A DNA stretch of 64,000 nucleotides, from NCBI RefSeq assembly GCF_000194985.1, contig NZ_GL878519.1, positions 23,904 to 87,903 of the forward strand, given 5' to 3'. The DNA is from Dialister micraerophilus DSM 19965. GTDB lineage: Bacteria > Bacillota > Negativicutes > Veillonellales > Dialisteraceae. Below the pieces are notes generated by a model. That model had not been told where the DNA came from and did no database searches. It worked only from the letters and a program-made list of their open reading frames with translations. The position numbers and the translations under genes are program-made. This document shows positions 46,639 through 55,845 of this stretch, piece after piece; within the stretch, counting starts at the first letter, position 1; the number at the start of each line of letters is the position of its first letter.

Positions 46639-47922
46639 TTAATGTTTAAATGAATATAATTTTTTTATTACACGTGAAATTTCATAATCTAACTTTTCTG
46701 TATCTATAGTTAAAAGTTCTTTATTTTTCATAACAGTTTTTCCATGAATTATAACTGTATTTACATCAAAAGAATTTCCGGCATAAACTAATAGTGAAAT
46801 ATCATTTAAACGAGGCTTCCAATGAAATCCTGTTCGATCTATTAATTGTATATCTGCTAAATAGCCTTCTTTAAGTTCACCTAAATCTGAATATCCTAAA
46901 CATTTTGCACCATTTTTTGTTGCAAGATTGATAGCTTCTTTTGATGTAATTGCATACGGATCCAATGTATTTGCTTTATGAATCAAAGCTGCCAATCTCA
47001 TTTCGGAATACATATCTAATTTATTATTGCTGGATGCTCCATCAGTTCCAAGTCCTACTGTTATTCCTTTTTTTATTATTTTAGTTATAGGTGATATTCC
47101 CGATGCTAATTTTAAATTACTGCCGGGATTATGTGCAACTTTTACATTTTTTTTAGATAATATGTTTATATCATTATCGTTTACATATACGCAATGTGCT
47201 GCCAGTGTAGGATAATCAAATAAACCTATATTGTTCATTAATTCTATCGGTGTTATACTATATTGTTTTATACAGTCATTTACTTCATTTAAAGTTTCTG
47301 CCAAATGTATATGTATAGGCATATTTTCTTTTTTTGCTACTTTACAAACTTTTTTTAAGTAGTCCGGAGGGCATGTATACGGTGCATGTGGTCCTAACAT
47401 TACTCTAAAACGTCCATTATCTGCATTATTCCAATTTTTATATAATTCTATATTTTCTTGTAAGGCTTGGTCTGCATTTGGGCTTATTCCGGATAGTCCA
47501 CGTGCAATATTACCTCTTATTCCGGCTTTCTCAGCAGCTTTTGCGCAAGAATCCATAAACATATACATATCGCAAAATGCAGTTGTGCCGCCTCTTATCA
47601 TTTCGGCAAATGCCAGCATACTTCCCCAATAAACAATATCATTATCTAAATGATCTTCAGCAGGCCATATTTTTGTTTGTAACCAATCCATCAGCGCCAT
47701 ATCATCTGCATAACTTCTAAATAGAGTCATTGCAACATGTGTATGTGTATTTACAAATCCCGGGATTGCCAACATACCATTACCATTTATTATTTCATCG
47801 TATTCAGTTTCATCAGGACTAATTGGGAAATTCTTTATTCTATTATTTTTTATTGCAATATTTTGTTTAGTCTTAATTTTATTATTTACATATATATCTA
47901 CATTTTTTATTAATATTGACAT
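46639..47922 (-). CDS. mtaD: 5-methylthioadenosine/S-adenosylhomocysteine deaminase
   Basis: Amidohydrolase that deaminates methylthioadenosine, S-adenosylhomocysteine or related nucleosides. Metal ligands are visible: VNTHTHVAMTLFRS near residues 58-71, HIHLAET, AHCVYV and GLGTDGASSNN. 427 residues is family length. The ATG follows GGGAGATAAT. It sits downstream of mtnA and mtnP in one minus-strand run, so the block handles the methylthioadenosine left by polyamine and radical-SAM reactions. Confidence 0.93.
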   Translation of the reverse strand: MSILIKNVDIYVNNKIKTKQNIAIKNNRIKNFPISPDETEYDEIINGNGMLAIPGFVNTHTHVAMTLFRSYADDMALMDWLQTKIWPAEDHLDNDIVYWGSMLAFAEMIRGGTTAFCDMYMFMDSCAKAAEKAGIRGNIARGLSGISPNADQALQENIELYKNWNNADNGRFRVMLGPHAPYTCPPDYLKKVCKVAKKENMPIHIHLAETLNEVNDCIKQYSITPIELMNNIGLFDYPTLAAHCVYVNDNDINILSKKNVKVAHNPGSNLKLASGISPITKIIKKGITVGLGTDGASSNNKLDMYSEMRLAALIHKANTLDPYAITSKEAINLATKNGAKCLGYSDLGELKEGYLADIQLIDRTGFHWKPRLNDISLLVYAGNSFDVNTVIIHGKTVMKNKELLTIDTEKLDYEISRVIKKLYSFKH

Positions 47923-47943
47923 ATTATCTCCCTTTATATATTT

Positions 47944-48968
47944 TTATTTAAGTTTTAAAAAAGATATATCGTATGGAGGGTACAATATTTCTTTTTCAGT
48001 AATAAAACCGGTTATCAGCGTATTATCTGTTACATCAAACGCCGGATTATATACATCAATTTCTGTTGGTGATATTTCCTTATTATTATACTCTTTTATT
48101 TCTTTTGAGTCGCGCTCTTCAATTATAATTTGATTTCCGTTTTTTAGATTAAAATCAAATGTAGACGAAGGTGCCGCTATATAAAAAGGTATGTTATGAA
48201 ATTTTGCTGCTATAGCCAATCCGTATGTACCTATTTTATTTGCGGTATCACCGTTAGATGCAATTCTATCGGCTCCAACTATTACGGCATCTATTTTTTC
48301 TTTTTTTAATATAAATGCAGCTGTACTGTCTGTTATAAGTTTACAAGGTACTTTTTCATTATTCAATTCATATGCTGTTAAACGTGATCCTTGTAATAAC
48401 GGTCGTGTTTCATCTATATAAATACACTTTATTTGTTTATTCAGATTGAGTTTTTTTATAATCCCCAATGCAGTTCCTATACCCTGGGTTGCTAGTGAAC
48501 CTGTATTACAATGTGTTAAAATTTTTAAATTTTTTTATTTTTAAATAGTTCAATACCGTTATTTGCAATTTTATCGCATAATATTTGATCTTCTTTATCT
48601 ATATCGGTGGCTTCTTTTAATAAGATATTTATAATATTTTTAAAATCGCTTTTTTCTGTTAGTTTAAGTATTTTATTTATAACTAAGGATAAATTAACTG
48701 CGGTAGGTCTGGTATTTTTCAATTTGTTACCTGCATTTATTATAAAATCTTTTTGTCTGCTTTTAGGAAGTTTTTGTGATTCTATTGCAGCTAATACCAT
48801 TCCATAAGCGGCAGCTATACCTATTAAAGGTGCACCTCGTACTGATAATGTATATATTGCATCAATTACAGTTTTATATGATTTACATTTTATATAAGAT
48901 GTTGTTAATGGTAATTTACGCTGGTCTAAAATAATAAGTTCATTATTGTTCCATTTTATTGCATTCAT
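47944..48968 (-). pseudogene. mtnA: Methylthioribose-1-phosphate isomerase, frame broken by one missing base
   Basis: Isomerises methylthioribose-1-P to methylthioribulose-1-P. The upstream frame (48968 to 48525) carries VRGAPLIGIAAAYGM. The downstream frame (to 47944) carries the catalytic-Asp motif VGADRIASNGDTANKIGTYG. Between them, adding one A (minus strand) to the run at 48530-48536 reads FKNKKNLKILTHCNTGSLAT, restoring the catalytic Cys and giving a 341-residue protein of family length. The ATG overlaps the mtnP stop (ATGA). A read error is the likeliest cause; true loss cannot be excluded. Confidence 0.9.
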
Positions 48969-49759
48969 ACTTTAATAACCTCTGCACGTGGAATATTTTT
49001 ATTTGTAAATTTTTCAGGATTTTCTATATATATATCAGCTATATTTTTCAAGATGTTTTGAAATTTTATAGAGTTTTTTTTCATACATTCAAATACTTCG
49101 TCTTGTGTTATTATGTTTTTTGAAATTCCTGCAGCAAAATTTGTAATCATACATATGGTTACATAAGCAATACCTGCTTCTCTTGCAAGTTGGCATTCAG
49201 GTACATTTGTCATGCCGACAACGGTTCCACCAAATTTTTTAAACATTTTTATTTCTGCAGGTGTTTCAAATCTTGGACCTTCTGTACAAATATAAGTTCC
49301 TCCGTTATGTATTGTAATATTAAGTTTATTTGCTTCTTTTAATATTAATTTTCTTATTTCAGGAGAATATGGTTCTGTCATATCTACATGAGCTACTCCA
49401 TGTAAAATACCATCAAAAAAAGTATTTTCTCTCATTTTCGTCATATCTATAAATTGATTTATCAATATAAAATCTCCCAACTTATATTTTAAAGTCAAAC
49501 TACCTACTGCAGATGTGGAAATAATTGTCGTTACACCTAATATTTTTAATGCATATATATTTGCTCTATAATTAATTTTATGAGGAGGAACAGTATGTTT
49601 ATTTCCATGACGTGCCATGAAAATTATTTCTTTATTTTTATATATACCAGAAGTATAGTATGAAATTCCGTAAGGAGTTTCAATTTTTTTTTGTTTTGTT
49701 TTTTCTAAAATTTTAGGGTCATAAATACCGCTTCCGCCTATAAACGCTAATTTATTCAT
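48965..49759 (-). CDS. mtnP: S-methyl-5'-thioadenosine phosphorylase
   Basis: Cleaves methylthioadenosine with phosphate to adenine and methylthioribose-1-P, the substrate of the next gene. PNP/MTAP marks: LAFIGGSGIYD at the start, MARHGNKHTVPPHKINYRAN (RHG and HxxPPH for phosphate and sugar), TEGPRFETPAEI and GMTNVPECQLAREAGI. 264 residues is typical. It overlaps hslO by eight bases and mtnA by four. Confidence 0.94.
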   Translation of the reverse strand: MNKLAFIGGSGIYDPKILEKTKQKKIETPYGISYYTSGIYKNKEIIFMARHGNKHTVPPHKINYRANIYALKILGVTTIISTSAVGSLTLKYKLGDFILINQFIDMTKMRENTFFDGILHGVAHVDMTEPYSPEIRKLILKEANKLNITIHNGGTYICTEGPRFETPAEIKMFKKFGGTVVGMTNVPECQLAREAGIAYVTICMITNFAAGISKNIITQDEVFECMKKNSIKFQNILKNIADIYIENPEKFTNKNIPRAEVIKV

Positions 49760-50576
49760 TGTTATTCTCCGTTTTTATGAGATTTAATATATCATTTTTT
49801 GTAAAACTATAATTTTTACCACAGCCATTACATGTAATTTCAATTGCTCCTCTTTTTAACAATTCATTTTGTTCCGAGTGTGAAAGAAGTTTTAAAGAAG
49901 AAAAAACTTTTTCTCTTGAGCAGGTGCATTTATATTTTATTTTTGTTTCATATATCAATCCAAAATTTTCTTTTTTTATTAGTTCATCTAACGTTTGATT
50001 TTTATATAATTCATTTATTTCTTTAAATTTTTTCATATTTCCTTGGGGTAATAATTGAATTAAAAAACCGCTTGCTTTTGTTATTTGTCCATTTATATCC
50101 GTGTCGACATTTGTATGAAATTCGGATTTTATTTGTTCTGATTTAATTGTAAAATCTGTAAATATTTTATCAATTGAATTTTCTGTAGTTTTTATAATAC
50201 TTTTAAAAGGATGTTTAAGTAGAGAGTATTTATTTATTGATAAAATACCTTTATATTTCGCAAGGAATTCTTTTTCGTTTTTTTCTTTTATTAAATTTTC
50301 TTGAGAAGTTTTAATATATCCTCTTAAATAATTTACATTATATGCATCTGCAAATATTATTCCTAACGGGCTGTTTGTTTGCCATTGTAATGAAATAGAT
50401 TCTTTATTTTTAAAGTCTTTTGCCAATAGTACTGTACTTAAAAACACTTTGGATAAAATTGTTGCCGAAAATGCAGATAATTTATGTAATTTTTGTACAC
50501 TTTGTGTAATTTCCGTAAGATCTGTTGATATAATACGTAAATTGTAAGAGTTTATATAGTGTTTAATATATCCCAT
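49752..50576 (-). CDS. hslO: Hsp33 redox-regulated chaperone
   Basis: Holdase chaperone switched on by oxidation. The four zinc-binding Cys are present near the C-terminus as CTC and CNGC (YKCTCSREK and ITCNGCGKNY). The N-terminal domain has SAFSATILSKVF and a QWQTNSPLG-like segment. 274 residues, slightly short. ATG 50576 has AGAGG. It is the first gene of the unit with mtnP, mtnA and mtaD, downstream of the rpe terminator. Confidence 0.93.
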   Translation of the reverse strand: MGYIKHYINSYNLRIISTDLTEITQSVQKLHKLSAFSATILSKVFLSTVLLAKDFKNKESISLQWQTNSPLGIIFADAYNVNYLRGYIKTSQENLIKEKNEKEFLAKYKGILSINKYSLLKHPFKSIIKTTENSIDKIFTDFTIKSEQIKSEFHTNVDTDINGQITKASGFLIQLLPQGNMKKFKEINELYKNQTLDELIKKENFGLIYETKIKYKCTCSREKVFSSLKLLSHSEQNELLKRGAIEITCNGCGKNYSFTKNDILNLIKTENNNE

Positions 50577-50598
50577 GTTTTTCCTCTTTTATAATAAA

Positions 50599-50619
50599 AA
50601 AGACCCTAAACGGATCTTT
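50599..50619 (-). terminator. Terminator of the priA-to-rpe run
   Basis: AAAGACCC / GGATCTTT with one G-U pair and a five-base loop, overlapping the rpe stop codon and followed on the minus strand by a T-run. hslO begins only about 20 bases later. Confidence 0.7.
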
Positions 50620-51259
50620 ATATTTTGAGTATGTCTATAGCTTTTTTTCTATCAGGCTTACCGAACACTGCCGATCCTGCAACACAAATATCAGCCCCGG
50701 CATCTTTTAGCAATTGAATATTTTCTGCTTTGATTCCTCCGTCAACTTCAATCAAAGTATTATATCCGTTATTTTGTATTATTTTTTTGAGTTTTTTTAC
50801 TTTTTCGAGTGTATAATATATGAATTTTTGGCCACCGAATCCCGGATTTACACTCATTATTAAAACATAATCCAAAATAGGTAAAATCGGTTCTATGTTA
50901 TTAATTGATGTTGCGGGATTAATAGCTATTCCTGCTTTTATTTTTCTTTCTTTGATTTCCTGAATTATGCGATCTTGGTGAATACTTGCTTCTTGATGAA
51001 ATGAAATCATTTGTACTCCGACTTTTTCTAGTTCACTTAAATATTTTTCAGGATTAAAAACCATCATGTGTATATCAAATGGTAATTTTGTATGTTTTCT
51101 TATAGCATTTATAATAGGTACTCCAAATGTTAAATTTGGAACAAAATGCCCATCCATCATATCTAAATGCAATAAATCAGCACCGCTTTTTTCTATTTCT
51201 CTTACTTCTTTTTCTAAATTAGCAAAATCTGCTGATAATAAAGATGGTGCAATTTTCAT
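50618..51259 (-). CDS. rpe: Ribulose-phosphate 3-epimerase
   Basis: Interconverts ribulose-5-P and xylulose-5-P, feeding the split transketolase encoded at 31.1-32.9 kb. TIM barrel with APSLLSADFANLEKEV, HLDMMDGHFVPNLTFG, MSVNPGFGGQKF and EVDGGI. 213 residues is normal. The ATG overlaps the rsgA stop (ATGA). Confidence 0.96.
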   Translation of the reverse strand: MKIAPSLLSADFANLEKEVREIEKSGADLLHLDMMDGHFVPNLTFGVPIINAIRKHTKLPFDIHMMVFNPEKYLSELEKVGVQMISFHQEASIHQDRIIQEIKERKIKAGIAINPATSINNIEPILPILDYVLIMSVNPGFGGQKFIYYTLEKVKKLKKIIQNNGYNTLIEVDGGIKAENIQLLKDAGADICVAGSAVFGKPDRKKAIDILKI

Positions 51260-52131
51260 TTATAAAGCCTCCTCTTATTTTCTTCTATTTCAAGTAATAT
51301 TTTTTTATAAGAGTTATATCTTAATTTAGAAATTAAATTATTTTCCAATGCATCTAAGACGGCACATTTAGGTTCTGATAAATGTTTACAGTCTGAAAAT
51401 TTACAGAGTCCGATATAATTATTAAATTCTTTAAATAATGTATCAATTTTGGCATCTATAAGAGATGTTGTATCTAAGCAAGTAAATCCGGGAGTATCTA
51501 TAATATAAGTTTCAGAATTTAATTTTACAAGTTCTACATGTCTCGTAGTAGTTTTTCCTCTACCGGTATATGCACTTACTTCTTGAGATTTAAAATAATC
51601 TTTACCTATTAATTGATTGAGTATAGTTGATTTGCCTGCACCTGACGGTCCTGTGAATGCATTAATTTTATCTGAAAGATTGTATTTTAAGTTTTCAATG
51701 CTTTCCGGTACAAATTTTGATATCAATATTGAAGTGTATCCTATTTTTTTGTATAAATTTTCTATTTTTTTTGCATAATCGTGTGATAAATCAAACTTAT
51801 TTATACATATGATAGGTATACTGTTGTTATTTTCAGCTATTGCTATCATTTTATCTAATAGAATTAAATTTATATCAGGATTTTTTATAGCAACAACTAA
51901 AACTAATTGATCTATATTTGCCACAGGTGGTCTTTGGAGAGTATTTTTTCTGGGATATATTTTAGTTATGACCGGATTTGAGCCTATTTCCAAGTCATAT
52001 TCTACAATATCTCCTACCAATAAATTTGTTTTCATTTTTAAATTGCCGCGTGAACGACAAAGCTCTAATTTATCGGTTTTTCCAAGAATTGAGAAATATC
52101 CGTTCTCGTTTTTTATAATTATACCTTTCAT
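51256..52131 (-). CDS. rsgA: Ribosome small-subunit GTPase RsgA
   Basis: Circularly permuted GTPase for late 30S maturation. An OB domain opens the protein. The G motifs occur in permuted order: NKFDL (G4), then GPSGAGKSTILNQL (G1), then DTPGF (G3). A C-terminal zinc knuckle contains CKFSDCKHLSEPKCAV. 291 residues is typical. It shares TAATG with prkC, the common prpC-prkC-rsgA-rpe order of Firmicutes. Confidence 0.95.
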   Translation of the reverse strand: MKGIIIKNENGYFSILGKTDKLELCRSRGNLKMKTNLLVGDIVEYDLEIGSNPVITKIYPRKNTLQRPPVANIDQLVLVVAIKNPDINLILLDKMIAIAENNNSIPIICINKFDLSHDYAKKIENLYKKIGYTSILISKFVPESIENLKYNLSDKINAFTGPSGAGKSTILNQLIGKDYFKSQEVSAYTGRGKTTTRHVELVKLNSETYIIDTPGFTCLDTTSLIDAKIDTLFKEFNNYIGLCKFSDCKHLSEPKCAVLDALENNLISKLRYNSYKKILLEIEENKRRLYK

Positions 52132-53987
52132 TACAAATTCCGTTCTTGTACTAAATCATCATTTATATAAACTTGAATTCTTACATCTCCTACACCTGAT
52201 ACGTTTATGGATACGACTTCTCCGGGTGGAACCATATTGTCATATACAGAGTGTTTTCCATTATCATCAATAGCATAAATTACAACGTGTCGATCAGAAC
52301 CTGTTTTAGGCATTGAAACACTTACATTTCCGCTCTTTCGTGTGGATTTTGATCTACCAATTACAAGATTTACTATATTTTTATCTGTAAAACCTACAGC
52401 CGGATCTTGTGATACTACTATTGAATTCATATCTGATTCTGATGCACCGTCTTGTGATGTAATGCTTCCTAAATTTAATTTTGAGTTTGTAAGTGATGCT
52501 TTTGCATCTCCTAAAGTCATTCCAACAACACTGGGAACGACAAGTTTTTGTTTCATATTTACTACAACGTTAACTGTTGTTCCCTTATCTACCTTAGTTT
52601 TTGCTACCGGATTTTGTGATAAAATCGTATCCGGTTCTTCTTTACTGTCATTTCCGTTTTCTATTGCACCTAATGATAATCCTAATTTTTCCAATCGTTC
52701 TTTAGCTTGTTCTATAGTTAATCCTTTTAAATCGGGAACTAAAATAACTGATCCGCCTTTACTTACAGTTAAATGTATGATTCGTTGTTCTTTGACATTT
52801 GTACCGGCCTGAGGTGTTTGTGAGATAACTTCTCCGGCAGGTACTTCATTATCGGATATTTCATCAACGGATACCCTTAAATGTTTATTTTTTAAAATAT
52901 GTTCGGCAACTTCAACCGGTTTACCTACTACGTTTGGAACAGGTATATTTTCCGTACTCCAAAAATTTCCGAAACTGAAAAATGCCCATGCAAAACAAAT
53001 GACAAATAACGCTATCATACTTATCCAAATATATTTTTGAGGCATTTGATTCAAAAATTTTAAAACTTTATTTTCTTTTTTTATTTTATTTCTGTTATTT
53101 AAATTTGTTTTTAAAATAGGTTTAGTTATAGAGTTTAAGTCGTGATCTGCACGTTTATATATAGACATTGTAAATCCTTGTGCTATGCGTAATTCCGAAA
53201 TAAAATCGGAAATTGTGTCATATCTTTTATCTGGATTTTTTGCAAGTGCAGTCAATAAACATTCTTCCAGCATTGGAGATATTGCCGGATTGAATTTAGT
53301 TGGTTTTGGAATATCATTTTGCATATGTTTTAATGCAATACTTACTGCAGTGTCTCCTTCAAATGGAAGATGATGTGTAAGCATTTCATAGAAAACGATA
53401 CCTAATGAATAGATATCTGTTTTTTCAGTAACTTTATCACCGGCAGCTTGTTCAGGTGATAAATAATGAACAGATCCTAAAATGGATTCTTTGTTCATTA
53501 TTGTAGATGAATTTACAGCTCTTGCTATACCGAAATCTGTAACTTTTACTTTACCTGATTCAGTAAGCAATATATTATGCGGTTTTATGTCACAATGTAT
53601 TATTCCGTTTTTATGAGCTTCTTCTAATGCACTGCCTATTTCTATAGTAATTCTTACAGCAACGTCAATAGGAATATGCTTATGTAAATTAATATATTGT
53701 TTTAATGTTTCACCTTCAACATATTCCATAACTATATAATGAATAGATTGATCACAACCTACATCATAAATTCCTACTATGTTAGGATGCGATAATTTAC
53801 CGGCAGATTGTGCTTCATGTCGGAATCTTACTATAAAATCATTATCTTCAGCGAAATTACTATGAAGAATTTTTACAGCAACAATTCTATCAAGTAAAAT
53901 ATCTTTTGCTTGATAGACATCCGCCATTCCACCGGAACCGATTTTTTTCTCTAATTTATATCTTTCATCAAGAATTTTACCAATCAT
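52131..53987 (-). CDS. prkC: PASTA-domain Ser/Thr protein kinase (PrkC)
   Basis: Membrane kinase sensing muropeptides or lipid II. The kinase domain spans about residues 1-270 (GSGGMADVYQA, the Lys of VAVKIL, DFGIARA, SPEQA). A membrane segment lies near 335-355. Three or more PASTA domains follow (VPNVVGK, VPDLKGL, VPSVVGM), then a C-terminal beta-rich domain. The catalytic loop reads H131-C132-D133 in place of HRD, so the activating Arg is missing (non-RD). The start is ATG 53987, six bases from GGAG; ATG 53990 and TTG 54005 are alternatives. Confidence 0.93.
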   Translation of the reverse strand: MIGKILDERYKLEKKIGSGGMADVYQAKDILLDRIVAVKILHSNFAEDNDFIVRFRHEAQSAGKLSHPNIVGIYDVGCDQSIHYIVMEYVEGETLKQYINLHKHIPIDVAVRITIEIGSALEEAHKNGIIHCDIKPHNILLTESGKVKVTDFGIARAVNSSTIMNKESILGSVHYLSPEQAAGDKVTEKTDIYSLGIVFYEMLTHHLPFEGDTAVSIALKHMQNDIPKPTKFNPAISPMLEECLLTALAKNPDKRYDTISDFISELRIAQGFTMSIYKRADHDLNSITKPILKTNLNNRNKIKKENKVLKFLNQMPQKYIWISMIALFVICFAWAFFSFGNFWSTENIPVPNVVGKPVEVAEHILKNKHLRVSVDEISDNEVPAGEVISQTPQAGTNVKEQRIIHLTVSKGGSVILVPDLKGLTIEQAKERLEKLGLSLGAIENGNDSKEEPDTILSQNPVAKTKVDKGTTVNVVVNMKQKLVVPSVVGMTLGDAKASLTNSKLNLGSITSQDGASESDMNSIVVSQDPAVGFTDKNIVNLVIGRSKSTRKSGNVSVSMPKTGSDRHVVIYAIDDNGKHSVYDNMVPPGEVVSINVSGVGDVRIQVYINDDLVQERNL

Positions 53988-54001
53988 CATTTTCTCCACA
54001 A

Positions 54002-54736
54002 TCAATCATTTTCATAACTAATAAGAATTAGTGATATATTATCACTTGCACCTGCGTCATATACCAATTCCATTAATTTTTCTGCACAGTTTTTTAAATT
54101 TTCATCAGTATTGAATTTGTATTCGGATAAAACTTTATTTATTGTGTAATCTTCCAGCATTCCGGTGAGTCCGTCACTGCAAATTAAAATTACTGAGTTT
54201 TTTTCAAGCCTGATTTCTCCTGTATCGACGTTTAAATCTTCATTTATACCGACCGCACGTGTAATTTCGTTTCTTCTCGGGTGTTTTTTTGCTTCATCTA
54301 TGGTAATTTTCCCTTTTTTTAAAAGATTCATTACAAAAGAGTGATCTTCAGTAATCTGTTTTAATATTCCGTTTTTAAAATAATATATGCGACTGTCTCC
54401 AACATGAGCCCAATATATTTTATCTTTATTTAAGGCAACGGTTATTAAAGTACTACCCATTTGATTTAAATTAGGGTAATCTTTTTTTTGTTCCAAAATT
54501 ATCTTATTTGCATATAAAATAGACTTCTTCATTACCTCTTCAGAAACAGATACCTGAGGAGTTTCTTTAAAGAAGTCTTTCGCGGATTCTACCGCAATCC
54601 TACTTGCTATTTGTCCGCCTTTATATCCGCCCATTCCGTCGGCAAGTATAAAATAAGGATTATTTGAAACATATATATAATCTTCGTTTAATTTTCTGAC
54701 TAAACCTTTTCTACATTCACCATAAACTCTTATCAT
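54002..54736 (-). CDS. prpC: PP2C-type Ser/Thr phosphatase (PrpC/Stp)
   Basis: Dephosphorylates PrkC targets. Metal-binding motifs of the PPM family are present: ADGMGGYKGGQIAS, HVGDSRIYYF, ICSDGLTGML and GASDNISLI. 244 residues is normal. It lies just upstream of prkC, its end close to the kinase start, so kinase and phosphatase are made together. Confidence 0.95.
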   Translation of the reverse strand: MIRVYGECRKGLVRKLNEDYIYVSNNPYFILADGMGGYKGGQIASRIAVESAKDFFKETPQVSVSEEVMKKSILYANKIILEQKKDYPNLNQMGSTLITVALNKDKIYWAHVGDSRIYYFKNGILKQITEDHSFVMNLLKKGKITIDEAKKHPRRNEITRAVGINEDLNVDTGEIRLEKNSVILICSDGLTGMLEDYTINKVLSEYKFNTDENLKNCAEKLMELVYDAGASDNISLILISYEND

Positions 54737-54807
54737 GATTTTATTTCTCCGATATGCAGAAACTCAACTTGTTTTCATATTACCATTTGATATATTTATA
54801 GTCAATT

Positions 54808-55842
54808 TTATCTGTTTTCCAAATATCTTCGCTTTAATTGTCCGCATGCAGCTTGTATTTCATTTCCCATTTGTCTGCGTACTGTAGCACTTTTCCCCAT
54901 TTTTTCAAGAATTTGCTGAAATTCAAATATTTCTTTTTTCGAAGGTGCAAATAGTTGAATATGTTCCGTTCCATTGACAGGAATCAAATTAATGTGACAA
55001 TTTAAATTTCCAATTAATTTAGCTAATTCTACAGCATGTTTCGGAGCTGCATTTATTCCTTTTATGAGTATATATTCAAATGTAATTCGTCTACCTGTAT
55101 TTTCAAAATAATGTTTTGAAGCACGTATAACGTCTTCTATTTTGAAATGCTTACTTGAAGGTAAAATTTCATTGCGAATTTTGTCATTAGGAGCATGAAG
55201 GGATATTGCAAGTGTTATAGGTAAATTTTCTTTTTCCAATCTATATATTTGAGGTACTATTCCACATGTAGATAAAGTTATATTTCTATAACTTATATTT
55301 AAAATTGAGGAGTCATTACACAATTTTATAAATTTCAAACAATTTTCATAATTTGTTAAGGGTTCTCCCGCTCCCATTAATACAATTGAATGTACAGAAA
55401 TGTTTTTTAATTTTTTAAATGCATATACTTGCGATAACATTTCTCCAAATGTTAAATTACGTTCCAATCCATTTCTAGTTGAAGCACAAAATATACACCC
55501 CATCGCACAACCGATTTGTGTTGAAACACAAATTGAATTTCCGTACTTATGGTGCATGCAAACAGTTTCTGCCAATGATCCGTCTTTTAATTTAAAAAGA
55601 ATTTTTGTTGTATTACCGTCATTGGATTGTATACTGTTTATTACTTCAGGTATATATATACTTGCATTTTCTTTTAACCATTCACGCATATTTTTCGGTA
55701 GCTGTTTCATTTCATCAAATGTAAATATGCATCTATGATAGAGATAATCATGTATTTGTTTTGCTCTGAATTTAGGAAAATTGTTTAATGTTATATATTC
55801 TTCCAATTCTTTTAATGACTTTCCCCATATATCCAAACCCAT
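54808..55842 (-). CDS. rlmN: 23S rRNA/tRNA adenine-C2 methyltransferase RlmN
   Basis: Radical-SAM methyltransferase for A2503 of 23S rRNA and A37 of some tRNAs. The cluster motif CAMGCIFCAS gives CxxxCxxC near residues 112-119. The substrate Cys lies in QAACGQLKRR near the C-terminus. GAGEPL and SLHAPND are typical. 344 residues. The ATG has AAGGAG. Its S-adenosylmethionine comes from metK in the same region. Confidence 0.95.
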   Translation of the reverse strand: MGLDIWGKSLKELEEYITLNNFPKFRAKQIHDYLYHRCIFTFDEMKQLPKNMREWLKENASIYIPEVINSIQSNDGNTTKILFKLKDGSLAETVCMHHKYGNSICVSTQIGCAMGCIFCASTRNGLERNLTFGEMLSQVYAFKKLKNISVHSIVLMGAGEPLTNYENCLKFIKLCNDSSILNISYRNITLSTCGIVPQIYRLEKENLPITLAISLHAPNDKIRNEILPSSKHFKIEDVIRASKHYFENTGRRITFEYILIKGINAAPKHAVELAKLIGNLNCHINLIPVNGTEHIQLFAPSKKEIFEFQQILEKMGKSATVRRQMGNEIQAACGQLKRRYLENR

Positions 55843-55845
55843 AAA

